A stretch of 64,000 nt of DNA, from NCBI RefSeq assembly GCF_030534335.1, contig NZ_CP130565.1, forward strand, positions 1,137,501 to 1,201,500. Direction: 5' to 3'. The translations under genes were made by a program, and so were the position numbers. The stretch is from Marivirga harenae (lineage in GTDB: Bacteria; Bacteroidota; Bacteroidia; Cytophagales; Cyclobacteriaceae). The notes under the pieces are model-generated. The model was not told the DNA's origin, did no database searches, and was given only the letters and a program-made list of their open reading frames with translations. Shown piece by piece: positions 1 to 8,845 of the stretch (positions within the stretch are counted from its first letter, which is position 1; every line of letters begins with the position of its first letter).

Positions 1-1845
1 TGCTTCACTTGCCTCTCCTTCCGCTTTTACTGCGGCTATTCTTCTTTCTTCAGCTAATTTTGCCGCCATAGTAGCTCTTTCTTTTTCAATCCTAGCAGTT
101 TCTGCACTTTCTTCTGCTAAATCTTTTTGCTTTTGCGCTTCTTTTTCTTTTTCCTCAGCTAATTTTGTTTGATCCTTGGCTATTTTAGTTTGTTCTTTTG
201 CACGAGCCGCTTCTGTTTTAGCCAAGTCCTCGTTTCTCTGGGCTTGAATACGCTCATAAAAAGCATATACCAAAAATAATAGGGAAACCACGGTTGCAGC
301 AGCCATTATAAAAGCCGTTACTCTAGCTGTTCTTAGTCTCCTTTTTTGTTCTAGTTCTTTCGCTCTTTGCTCTATTTCGTATTCTTCTGCCGAATGCTCC
401 AGGAAAGAAATTGTTCTTTCATAGGCTGGATGATATCGTTGTCCCCAAATCAAAGTAGGGTTATGCTTTTCCTTCCAGTTTAAGGCCAATTGTAAATCAG
501 GTGGTCTCCATAAACTCGTCTTTCCTTGCTGAAACATATCGGCCGCCTCTGCCAGACGCTTATACATGGCTACTGCATCTGCCTCATCATTCACCCAGTT
601 TTTCAAGCGGTTCCAAATTCTCATGATACTTTCATGAGAAATGTCCACTATGGAATTACTGTGAAGCGGAACCCCATATTGAGGAGTTAATAGAGACCTT
701 CCGGGATCTCGAAATTTCTCTATTACTTGTATGATTTTTTCCTCAGAAGTATTAGCAATAGCAGCAATTTCGTTCAGTTGAGTTGGTCTTCTGATTCCAT
801 AACTCCCACCACCGCGTTTTTCAGTTATGGCCTTGAAAAGAAATTCACAATTTCTTTGTTGCTCGTCATTGAGTTCCTCAAAAGCTTCATTGGCATGCAT
901 TGACAAGGCCTCGGACATAGTCCCTATAGCCTCATAATGCTTAATATCCAGTGGCTCATTTTCATAATCCCTAAAGTGGCTCCAGTAATCCCAAGTACGC
1001 ATTAGAGCGTGTTGCAAAATTGGCAATTGATCAGGATTATCTCCCAAATCATTTAAGAGTTGCTGAGTTAGTCTAGGCGCAATTTCAGCATTCCCAACTG
1101 CCACTGGACCTGTAATAGCTCGCCTTTTTTGCTCCCTTGTCATTTGAGGGATCAAATATTGGCTGTCGTTGATTTGTCTGGTTAGTTCAGGAAATTGAGA
1201 GCACTCACCAATAAAATCCGAACGCATTGTGATTGCTACATATATAGGTACATCTGCATGGTTGATGGCCTCCATCAATAGATTAATAAAAGCTAAGGTT
1301 TCATTTACTGACTGCATATTAGATGAATCCTTAAATCTGAATAGTTCTTCAAATTGATCCACCAAAATAAGGTAGTTCTTCTCCTTATCGCCTTTAAACT
1401 GCATGATGGTTTCAACCAAGCCCACCGATGAACTTCTTAAAAGTGAAGAAATAATCGTCCGTTTGATCTGCTTATCTTCTTCAGAAAGCTCTTTGTCAAT
1501 AAGATCAGTTTTCAAAAGTGATTGTGCTAAATTGTCAATTGGTGCCGCTCCCGGACGGGTGACAACCACCTCCCAATCTGTAGATCGACCTGTCAAAAAC
1601 CCTCCATATAAAATAGGTAAAACTCCACAGTAGATAAAAGAAGATTTACCACTCCCCGATGGCCCAATAACTCCCACAAATCGATGATTGGACAGTTTCA
1701 ATAACACCTCATCACTTTGGCCTTCTCTTCCAAAGAACAAATGGCTTTCTTCAATCTTGAAAGGACGCAATCCAGGAAAAGGATTGCTCTTTTTTCCATA
1801 TTGCGATTTAGGGGCATTCGATATGGTTAGTTTTTCCTCTTCCAT
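1..1845 (-). CDS. nSTAND1-type NTPase with one membrane helix, 3' end outside window
   Basis: The first 615 codons are visible with no stop, so the C-terminus lies beyond the window. Residues 21-29 (NPFPGLRPF) and FFGRE are the hallmark of nSTAND1 domains. The Walker A loop is GPSGSGKSS (61-69) and the Walker B is LILVDQFEE, with Asp163. About residues 508-530 form one hydrophobic helix, followed by an Ala/Lys/Glu-rich coiled coil that runs off the window. In related Bacteroidota proteins this layout is usually followed by WD40-type repeats, which cannot be seen here. STAND NTPases act as ligand-triggered oligomerising switches. The ATG lies two bases after the stop codon of the upstream TIR-like gene, so it is the last visible gene of a three-gene operon. 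The ligand and output are unknown. Confidence 0.85.
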   Translation of the reverse strand, partial: MEEEKLTISNAPKSQYGKKSNPFPGLRPFKIEESHLFFGREGQSDEVLLKLSNHRFVGVIGPSGSGKSSFIYCGVLPILYGGFLTGRSTDWEVVVTRPGAAPIDNLAQSLLKTDLIDKELSEEDKQIKRTIISSLLRSSSVGLVETIMQFKGDKEKNYLILVDQFEELFRFKDSSNMQSVNETLAFINLLMEAINHADVPIYVAITMRSDFIGECSQFPELTRQINDSQYLIPQMTREQKRRAITGPVAVGNAEIAPRLTQQLLNDLGDNPDQLPILQHALMRTWDYWSHFRDYENEPLDIKHYEAIGTMSEALSMHANEAFEELNDEQQRNCEFLFKAITEKRGGGSYGIRRPTQLNEIAAIANTSEEKIIQVIEKFRDPGRSLLTPQYGVPLHSNSIVDISHESIMRIWNRLKNWVNDEADAVAMYKRLAEAADMFQQGKTSLWRPPDLQLALNWKEKHNPTLIWGQRYHPAYERTISFLEHSAEEYEIEQRAKELEQKRRLRTARVTAFIMAAATVVSLLFLVYAFYERIQAQRNEDLAKTEAARAKEQTKIAKDQTKLAEEKEKEAQKQKDLAEESAETARIEKERATMAAKLAEERRIAAVKAEGEASEA

Positions 1846-1846
1846 T

Positions 1847-3304
1847 TTAGCTTTCTTCTGCCAGTTTTGATTGGCTATTTTCAAAAGCCAACTTTATGTC
1901 ACTAATAAATTTACTTAAAATTTTGGAATTATTACTAACGTCTACCTCAACTTCATATCTGCTAATATACTCATCCTCAGTGCCTTTTGCTATTTCAGAT
2001 TTAAAAAGCTTACCCAAAATAGGTTTCGATCTTCCAAAACCGGGAGCTTTTAGCAAATCTAAAAGTTTCATATAAACCCACTGGTTATTTACATTTTTTT
2101 GAAAAACTATGGCCGCATCCATGTCCTTCAAAGCATCAATATGCTTGTTGCGCAATTCCATTAGCTCTCCATTATTCTCTAAGACAAGCAATTCCACATC
2201 GTTTTGAAGGATTTCTTTTTTTATAGGCTCAACATCGCTTATGTCAATTTCATCATAAATTAAGTAAATAATGGCTTTACTTTGATCCTTGTTTCTGAAG
2301 CTATTTCTTAATTTCCTATTCAAACCTTTATCTAGCAGTTCCTCCCAAAGCGTATTTTTAAAATCTTCCAATGAGGTCTGCAATACTTCTGCACCAAACG
2401 ATGCCTTATCATCCCTTTTAATATTATGTATAAAAGACTTTTGCTTTTCACTTGCAAATTTTAAAGTTGGGCTAATCCAAATCAATCGATTAAATTTTTG
2501 AGGGTTTCTTTCTGCAAATTCTGATGCTAGTGAATTTTGAATATCCATTACGGAGCTTTCTGTTCCATTAGGAATAGTGCCATAGGATGATCCTATCATG
2601 TGAATTGAAAATGAAGATTTACTTAAATCACTTTCGATCGATTTTTTCACATCAGCTACATTATGGGGCAGCAGGCTTTTTGGATAAACCTCGTAACCAT
2701 GCCTAGTTAATTCTCTTTTTATAATGTTTCTTGCCCCGGATAAATCTTGCCCTGTTTCCGCTAAATATATTGCTTTTCGGCCATGCCCTTTGTCAACTTT
2801 ACTCTTATGGTTCATATTCAAAATGGTTTCATAGATATCAAAGCACAAGTCAACCATTTTCATCCAATATCCTTTTTCCGCTTCTTTTGAGAAAAAATCT
2901 GATAGCTCCTCTTCTTGATTTTCACTATTCAAATAGAAGATATACCCTCTTAGCACTCGAAGCTTTTCTGGAATATCGATATATGCTAATGGAGATTTAA
3001 AAACAGGAAAAATTCGATCATGGATTACCTCCATTTTATTGTCCAAAAAAAGATTTTCGACTCTATCTAAGCAAGCACCGGATAAAATAAAATCAGGTGA
3101 CAAGATTGGAATATATACCCCATTCGGTTCAGGATCATTTCCTTCAGTATCGGCATACAAATTAATTTGGATTTTCCTGTTCATGGTTTGTTTAAGCATC
3201 ATGTACAGGAACTTCTCAAAATAGCTTACCCATCCTCTATTTTCAAGAATGGGCTTATTGTCCCCTTCAGCATAAATAATATTTATTTCTAATTTTTCAT
3301 TCAT
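1847..3304 (-). CDS. Protein with three tandem TIR-like domains
   Basis: This 485-residue soluble protein has no signal peptide or membrane helix. Three alpha/beta units can be read in order. Residues 5-125 have a TIR-like opening (IIYAEGD, GWVSYFEKFL) and a box-2-like ILSPDFILSGAC (67-78). Residues 176-315 open with KAIYLAET, a form common in bacterial TIR/DUF4062 proteins, and contain IHMIGSSYG. Residues 343-475 open with KAIIYLIYDEID. In the first unit, aligning box 2 with enzymatic TIR domains puts Arg81 where the catalytic Glu is expected, with Glu83 nearby, so NADase activity is doubtful there. The ATG overlaps the stop of the upstream transporter gene by four bases (ATGA), which suggests translational coupling. 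It could be an adaptor to the downstream nSTAND protein. The specific role is inference. Confidence 0.75.
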   Translation of the reverse strand: MNEKLEINIIYAEGDNKPILENRGWVSYFEKFLYMMLKQTMNRKIQINLYADTEGNDPEPNGVYIPILSPDFILSGACLDRVENLFLDNKMEVIHDRIFPVFKSPLAYIDIPEKLRVLRGYIFYLNSENQEEELSDFFSKEAEKGYWMKMVDLCFDIYETILNMNHKSKVDKGHGRKAIYLAETGQDLSGARNIIKRELTRHGYEVYPKSLLPHNVADVKKSIESDLSKSSFSIHMIGSSYGTIPNGTESSVMDIQNSLASEFAERNPQKFNRLIWISPTLKFASEKQKSFIHNIKRDDKASFGAEVLQTSLEDFKNTLWEELLDKGLNRKLRNSFRNKDQSKAIIYLIYDEIDISDVEPIKKEILQNDVELLVLENNGELMELRNKHIDALKDMDAAIVFQKNVNNQWVYMKLLDLLKAPGFGRSKPILGKLFKSEIAKGTEDEYISRYEVEVDVSNNSKILSKFISDIKLAFENSQSKLAEES

Positions 3305-6300
3305 ACTTTTGATTGATAATATTGGGTTATTGCTGTAAATAATTGGTTAGTAAACTCCTGGCTTCTAGACATTAAGGAGTAAAAATTATTGATATTTAAT
3401 TGGAAAACTACGGAATGCACTTCTGCCGTTAATTTTTCGGCTTTAAGGTTTTTCTCAGGAACAAATAATTCTCCATAAACATCATTCTGAATCAGTTTAA
3501 CGTCCGCCTCAAATTCTGTAGTCAGATTCAAGCTTCCTTCTGCTACCACATAAATGGCATTATTCTCCTGATTAGTTAAATCTATGGTCTCCTCTGCTTC
3601 CATTCTGATGACCCTGGTGTTGTCAGCCAAATCACATAGCTGATCACCATTTATTTTGGAAAACACTTCAATTTGTTTGAGGAACATAACGATTTCCACT
3701 AATAGGAAATAGCCATCATTCAAGCCATCTTCAAGTTGATTGTGCGCAATTGTATTCACCAGATTATCTTGATCTTCCTGGCCCACCCTTTCAATCACTT
3801 TTTCGAACTGATTGGGTTTCCTATGATACAATAACCAAGCGGCCACTTCTTGTAATAATCTATCGTTATTGAAGACATGGGCTATTACAGCATAATTGGG
3901 CTCATAATCTTTTTGGAAAGCGAGATTATATAAGGCACAGGCTTTAATCCACCTTGAAATTTGATTGTAATCTCTGTTAAGGATATTGTTGAGCAATCTT
4001 AAAGGCTCAAAATGTTCTCTTGGAAAGAAATGATCCAAGGCCTTAATTTTCTCACTTATCCCAATATCATCGACCAATGGAAAAAGCTTACTTTTCAATT
4101 CCGAATCAATAAACATATCCATCAATTCTATTCCATAGGCTATACCCTCTGCAGTTTCTGAAAGAATGTTTTCTTTAACTAAAGAAACCGATTCCGTATC
4201 GTAAACCAGGGACAGAAATAGAAATATTTGTTCGAAATTATGCCCTAATTCTTCTTTAAAGGCTCTCCTCAAAATTTCATACCTTTCTTCCTTAGGAAGC
4301 TCTTGAATAGCGGCCATATTCCAGATAGCCTTGCCAATTTCCTCTTCAATTAAGGTAATTATTATTTGTGCTTGATTGCCTTGTGCATTAAAATCTTCAT
4401 AACCAAAGCCATTCAGCATCTCATAAACAATCCTTTTATCTGGATAGTCAATTTTTTTAAGTAATAATTTTTCTGCCTCAACACTTCCGATTTTACCCAT
4501 AATACGAACAACCGCCATCCTGATTTTATCAGTTTGACCAGATTTATGAAAAGCAGATTCTAAATGATGCAGAACTTCTTTTCCTGCAGCGACCAAAGCT
4601 GCTAAGGCAGCATGTCCATATTTTTCAGAATCTAGCATGTCAATCAGCACATTCCAAGTCTCATGCCTTTTCAAGAGGCGCGCAGTCTCGATGGCTTCCA
4701 TTCTTACTTCAATGTTAGCATCTTTTAATAAATCCAATAAAAGAAATATATTTTTAGCATCAGCATGTTGTCTGAAAATTCGGGCTGTATATAACCTCTT
4801 ATTAGGATCTAAAGACCTTGCCCAGCTACTCAATTGCTCAAAACTTACCGGAGTTACATCTCTTGATTCGTTTTCTTTGCGTGCTTTCTCTGCTAATTTT
4901 TTTAAAGTAAGATTTGACTTTATGCCAAATGCTGATTTTCCGTCTCCTAAATATTCCTTCATTTTAGGAGAAACATCCCCAGTAAAATTATCCTTAAAGG
5001 TTGAAAATTCTTCAGGCTCGAGTTTTTCCATAAGTTTCAAGCTGTAAAGCCTCTTATGCTCCTCTTTACTTTGCACTTGTTTCTGCAATAGCCTACTAAT
5101 TGAATTCTCGTTTTCATCAACTTTATTCTTTTCTTTATTTCGAACTAATGTTCCTTGAAGCGTTGTCCGATAGCCTTTGTGCATTCTGCGGGTCACCAGA
5201 TACCATATCACTAACAAAGGCAAAACTGCTACAGAAATGGTTAATAGATTGAACACCTCGACATTATTTAGTAGAATAATAATTGCACCAGCCAGCAATC
5301 CAGCAAATGCATTAACCACTCCTTGAATTTTTACTTGAATATCAAATCTGCTCTCTACATCAAGGGGAAGAAAATATAGCTTAAATGCTGGCTCGTCTAA
5401 TGCATCCTTGAGGGAAGTGACAAAAAGCTTACTTACTGCAATAGTGACAAAGAAGAAGATAAAGTTGGGATCATCTGGAGTGAAGCCTAAGCTGGCACCA
5501 ATAAGACTTGCCGCCCCTACCATTATCATTATAAGGATTGGATTTATCAGTAGCGATACTCTAAGCCCGTACAAAGCAATTATTTTATCGGTCGCAAAGG
5601 TTTGGAAGAGAAAACTGAAAATTATAATGGTACCGTTAAAATATGCCAAAAAAGTAGCTAAGTTGCTTTCATTGAATTGCGCTGATGCAACGCTAAAGAA
5701 AGAGTAATCGATGAAAGTTACCGCTACTACACTAACTAAAACAAATGCTACCATCAAAAGCATATATTTGTCTGTTAGCACTTTTTTGAAGGAAACCAGT
5801 TCATTTTTTCCAGCTCTAATCAAATATTTTTTCGAGCTATTCATCAGCCATAAAAAGGATAAAAACATACCCCCAAGACTAATAACACTCATGGTAATCA
5901 GGTCCTCTTCTGCAAAATCAGGCCTGTTCAATAAATATGGGATAATAACTAATAATGCCAGAATTGATGCAGTTAGTTGTCCAGTATCGATTCCTCCAAT
6001 GATTCTTTTAGATTGGCGTAAATCGAAAAGCCTGCCAAACGCACCCCAAAAAATCAGTAAAATCAAGTACGTAAATGGCAATACAAAGGTGAAAGTGATA
6101 AAATATAGAGGATATACGTTAGGTAAGTACGAATAAGCTACTTCAACAGATATCAATAAAATGAAGATGACTAAAAGCGTATAGCCTGCTAATCGCACAA
6201 AACTAATCTTGGATTGAAAATAATTGAAAAGATATGTAGCCAATACTCCAATTGCCCCGGATACAACTATGGCCAGGGGTAAATCTGTTTCTTCACTAAA

Positions 6301-6441
6301 GTTATTCAAGAATAATGCCTCGGCACCCACGGAAAGTCCTGACACAAAAAAGCCCATAAAGAATCCCATGAGTAATAATAAAAATACTCTTTTAGACTCT
6401 TGGTCTTCAGCATTTAATACATTGAGAATCAGCTTTTTCAA
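3301..6441 (-). CDS. Npt/ATP-ADP-carrier-like membrane protein with HEAT repeats and cNMP-binding-like domain
   Basis: This 1046-residue protein has three parts. Residues 19-418 contain about twelve hydrophobic helices with carrier-like signatures (GRLFDLRQSKRIIGG near 136-150, YFLPLDVESRFD near 356-367), resembling the Npt1/Npt2 nucleotide transporter superfamily. Residues about 535-870 are helical HEAT-like repeats (for example IEVRMEAIETARLLKRHETW). Residues about 915-1040 resemble a cyclic nucleotide-binding fold. The start is a TTG: an in-frame TGA lies two codons upstream, and the next Met is codon 25, inside the first helix. It is first in the operon with the TIR-like and nSTAND genes, overlapping the former by four bases. 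Transport substrate and bound nucleotide are unknown. It may be a sensor rather than a transporter. Confidence 0.8.
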   Translation of the reverse strand: MKKLILNVLNAEDQESKRVFLLLLMGFFMGFFVSGLSVGAEALFLNNFSEETDLPLAIVVSGAIGVLATYLFNYFQSKISFVRLAGYTLLVIFILLISVEVAYSYLPNVYPLYFITFTFVLPFTYLILLIFWGAFGRLFDLRQSKRIIGGIDTGQLTASILALLVIIPYLLNRPDFAEEDLITMSVISLGGMFLSFLWLMNSSKKYLIRAGKNELVSFKKVLTDKYMLLMVAFVLVSVVAVTFIDYSFFSVASAQFNESNLATFLAYFNGTIIIFSFLFQTFATDKIIALYGLRVSLLINPILIMIMVGAASLIGASLGFTPDDPNFIFFFVTIAVSKLFVTSLKDALDEPAFKLYFLPLDVESRFDIQVKIQGVVNAFAGLLAGAIIILLNNVEVFNLLTISVAVLPLLVIWYLVTRRMHKGYRTTLQGTLVRNKEKNKVDENENSISRLLQKQVQSKEEHKRLYSLKLMEKLEPEEFSTFKDNFTGDVSPKMKEYLGDGKSAFGIKSNLTLKKLAEKARKENESRDVTPVSFEQLSSWARSLDPNKRLYTARIFRQHADAKNIFLLLDLLKDANIEVRMEAIETARLLKRHETWNVLIDMLDSEKYGHAALAALVAAGKEVLHHLESAFHKSGQTDKIRMAVVRIMGKIGSVEAEKLLLKKIDYPDKRIVYEMLNGFGYEDFNAQGNQAQIIITLIEEEIGKAIWNMAAIQELPKEERYEILRRAFKEELGHNFEQIFLFLSLVYDTESVSLVKENILSETAEGIAYGIELMDMFIDSELKSKLFPLVDDIGISEKIKALDHFFPREHFEPLRLLNNILNRDYNQISRWIKACALYNLAFQKDYEPNYAVIAHVFNNDRLLQEVAAWLLYHRKPNQFEKVIERVGQEDQDNLVNTIAHNQLEDGLNDGYFLLVEIVMFLKQIEVFSKINGDQLCDLADNTRVIRMEAEETIDLTNQENNAIYVVAEGSLNLTTEFEADVKLIQNDVYGELFVPEKNLKAEKLTAEVHSVVFQLNINNFYSLMSRSQEFTNQLFTAITQYYQSKV

Positions 6442-6670
6442 TGGTCAGATGTTGTGTAATGTAGCAGTCGAATATAAATCAAATACCTGGATTGTACTAT
6501 TTAATCTAGAATAAAGTAACTTTTATTTCGATGAGTGGTTAAATTATCCAGATGGCGTACAATAGGTGTTACAACATCTTTTTTATAATAGTAATATTTT
6601 TCTAATTATTGCATAATTAAGTAATCATTTTAATATAGTTACTGACAAATTACATGCAAACCATAAAAAT

Positions 6671-6856
6671 CTACTCTTTGGATTTCTTTTTGTTTATGTA
6701 CCTATTTAAGACAAAAGCAGCAACCCAAAAGGCTAATGCTACAAAAGTGTATTCCATTGCATCTTCGCCCGCATAGCGTAAACTATAGTAGAATACCATA
6801 ATCATTATGGCTACTAATACCCAATAAATAACCCTTAATATTTTCGTAAACTCCAT
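6671..6856 (-). CDS. Small two-helix membrane protein
   Basis: This 61-residue protein has two hydrophobic segments (about 8-26 and 36-52) and a Lys-rich tail (NKKKSKE), as expected for a small inner-membrane protein with its C-terminus inside. It starts seven bases after the stop of the serine hydrolase gene and is probably cotranscribed with it. I do not recognise a family. Codon use and the clean two-helix pattern favour a real gene. Confidence 0.6.
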   Translation of the reverse strand: MEFTKILRVIYWVLVAIMIMVFYYSLRYAGEDAMEYTFVALAFWVAAFVLNRYINKKKSKE

Positions 6857-6863
6857 TACATTT

Positions 6864-7997
6864 CTATTTCAATAATTCATAAGCCACTTCTACATAAGTG
6901 TAAACATCATTAGGATGTTGGTCTGTATAAAACTTACTTCTGCTTTTACCTAATCTGACCACAACTGCAGTTTTATCCTCAAGAACAAAAATATATTGTC
7001 CCAAAATTCCTCTGGCGTAGGGGATCTGTCTTCCCTTATAATCTAAAATCCACCACTGGTATCCATAATGCGGTACAGTTTCCTTGGCATTCATCAATTG
7101 AGCGGGTTGAGTCGCCATCTCAATATATTCAGAGGGAACTACCTGTTCCTCATCCCATTTTCCCTTATTCAAAACCAGCTGGCCAATTCTTGCAAAATCT
7201 CGTGCTGTACTATTGAAGCAACAAAATGCTTTTTCCATCCCACCTTCTTTATCCAAACTCCAAAGTGCATCCGTTTCTGCGCCAATTTTTCTCCATAGTC
7301 GATTGGTGGCATAATCACTTATCGATTGACCTGTAGCAGATTCCAAAACCTCAGCTAAAACCTGAGTATTAATACTTTTATAGGCAAACTCCTCCGCAGG
7401 ATTATTATCCACTTCTAATTCAGAAATTAACTTCTTCAAATCATCACCATAATATGCATTTGTAGTTTTAGAAAATGGGCTCAAGTAGGCTTCATCCCAT
7501 CGAATCCCTGAACTCATCGTCAACACATCTTTAATCAGAATTTTAGATTTCTCCCCTTCTCGAAAGGATTCCACGAAATCTCCAACTGGTTGAAAAACAC
7601 TTTTGATTTTACCTTCTTCTATCGCTATTCCTATAAGCAAACTGACTATACTCTTTGCCGCTGAAAATGAATTCGAAATTTCATTTTCATTATAACCTAA
7701 GAAGTATTTTTCATAATAAAGTGCCGTGTCCTTCACAATTAAAAAAGCGGTAGTTTCATACCGCTCTAATTCCTCTTTGTAGGTTTGCCCCATTTCATAC
7801 TGATTGTACAAAGTAGATTCTCCCCATGTTTTGGGGTTGCTTGCAGCTATAGTTCTGTTTTCAAATATTTTATAATCATCTATATCAGCTGTTAAATGGA
7901 GAAATGCTTTTTGTGCGTAATTAGGTAAAAAGAAATAAATCACTCCTAATACGATGAAAAGCAAAATGCCAAATCCACCAATTTTTTTCAATATCAT
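6864..7997 (-). CDS. Beta-lactamase-like serine hydrolase (class C/esterase family)
   Basis: This 377-residue protein begins with one hydrophobic anchor or signal (about 8-24). The serine hydrolase motifs are SAAK (Ser112 nucleophile, Lys115) and YKS (Tyr207-Ser209), and HYGYQWW lies in the third-motif region. This is the fold of class C beta-lactamases, EstB-type esterases and D-amino-acid peptidases. The domain is about the usual length, so it looks intact. It probably faces the periplasm, anchored by its N-terminal helix. The substrate cannot be told from sequence, and an antibiotic-resistance role should not be assumed. The small membrane gene follows by seven bases. Confidence 0.85.
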   Translation of the reverse strand: MILKKIGGFGILLFIVLGVIYFFLPNYAQKAFLHLTADIDDYKIFENRTIAASNPKTWGESTLYNQYEMGQTYKEELERYETTAFLIVKDTALYYEKYFLGYNENEISNSFSAAKSIVSLLIGIAIEEGKIKSVFQPVGDFVESFREGEKSKILIKDVLTMSSGIRWDEAYLSPFSKTTNAYYGDDLKKLISELEVDNNPAEEFAYKSINTQVLAEVLESATGQSISDYATNRLWRKIGAETDALWSLDKEGGMEKAFCCFNSTARDFARIGQLVLNKGKWDEEQVVPSEYIEMATQPAQLMNAKETVPHYGYQWWILDYKGRQIPYARGILGQYIFVLEDKTAVVVRLGKSRSKFYTDQHPNDVYTYVEVAYELLK

Positions 7998-8091
7998 AAC
8001 ACTTACAATTAACGAAAGGGCAAAAATACACTTTCAAAAATCAAAATTCCCCAAGAAAACGAAATGAATTTATTATTCAACATTTCTCTAC

Positions 8092-8099
8092 TACCTTCG
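8092..8099 (+). promoter_or_regulatory. Possible Bacteroidota -7 promoter element of lemA
   Basis: TACCTTCG lies 45 bases before the lemA start and matches the Bacteroidota -7 consensus TAnnTTTG at all but one position. No convincing -33 TTTG element was found at the right spacing, so this is weak. Confidence 0.3.
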
Positions 8100-8144
8100 T
8101 AATTATTATTTCATGAAACAAAAACTAAATTTAATTAAACTAAG

Positions 8145-8741
8145 ATGAAAAAAGGACTTTTAATAACTATAGGCGTAATAGTCGTTGTAGTATTTATACT
8201 TTACAGACTTTTTGCAGGATCCTACAATAACATGGTTACAAAAGAGGAACAAGTTACGGGCGCTTGGTCGCAAGTAGAAAATGTTTATCAAAGAAGGGCT
8301 GATTTGATTCCTAATTTGGTGAATACGGTTAAAGGATACGCTGATTTTGAGCAGGAAACTTTACAGGGCGTAATTGAAGCAAGATCAAAAGCAACAGGCG
8401 TCAATGTAAATACTGATGATTTAAGCCCAGAAAAAATTCAACAATTCCAGCAAGCCCAGCAAGGATTGAGTTCTGCATTATCTCGATTGATGGTGGTTGT
8501 AGAAAGATATCCTGACCTCAAAGCCAATCAGAATTTTATCAAATTACAAGATCAATTGGAAGGTACGGAAAATAGAATTGCCGTAGAAAGGAGACGCTTT
8601 AATGAAGTAACGCAAGATTATAATACATATATTCGAAAATTTCCACAAGCGATGTTAGCTGGAATGTACGGTTTTGACAAGAAGGGTTATTTTGAAGCTG
8701 ATCAAGGAGCAGAGCAGGCACCAGAAGTGAACTTTGACTAG
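8145..8741 (+). CDS. lemA: LemA family protein
   Basis: This 198-residue protein has an N-terminal transmembrane helix (about 4-23), then the long helical LemA domain. The family signature is clear: YNNMVTKEEQVTGAWSQVE, then RRADLIPNLVNTVKGYA. LemA proteins are membrane-anchored helical bundles often encoded beside TPM-domain proteins. Here the neighbours are unrelated, and two TPM genes sit far away at 43561 and 51692. The tail is acidic (EADQGAEQAPEVNFD). The length is normal. The gene is monocistronic, with a strong hairpin terminator about 45 bases downstream. Confidence 0.93.
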   Translation: MKKGLLITIGVIVVVVFILYRLFAGSYNNMVTKEEQVTGAWSQVENVYQRRADLIPNLVNTVKGYADFEQETLQGVIEARSKATGVNVNTDDLSPEKIQQFQQAQQGLSSALSRLMVVVERYPDLKANQNFIKLQDQLEGTENRIAVERRRFNEVTQDYNTYIRKFPQAMLAGMYGFDKKGYFEADQGAEQAPEVNFD

Positions 8742-8786
8742 TTAAGCTTGGATTTCATAAATTTTTATTATCCCTTAAATACAATA

Positions 8787-8820
8787 AAAAAGGCTTTCTC
8801 ACTGATGAGAAAGCCTTTTT
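8787..8820. terminator. Bidirectional intrinsic terminator between lemA and gldJ
   Basis: A perfect 14-base-pair inverted repeat has a six-base loop (ACTGAT, 8801-8806). Its arms end in A5 and T5, so it can act on both strands. It lies between two convergent genes, serving lemA on the plus strand and gldJ on the minus strand. Confidence 0.9.
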
Positions 8821-8845
8821 TGCTTGTATTAAACGAATACTTTTT

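Noticed and set aside
4637-6136. Several open frames on the plus strand within the carrier-like gene
   Set aside because: They lie opposite a continuous 1046-codon gene with recognisable domains and give low-complexity proteins without motifs.
1-6441. Assigning the operon to a named defence system such as Thoeris or CBASS
   Set aside because: No SLOG/ThsA-type effector, cyclic nucleotide synthase or nuclease is visible, and the TIR-like protein is not laid out like ThsB.
6864-7997. Naming the serine hydrolase an antibiotic-resistance beta-lactamase
   Set aside because: The motifs are shared by esterases and peptidases, and the N-terminal anchor and context do not support resistance.
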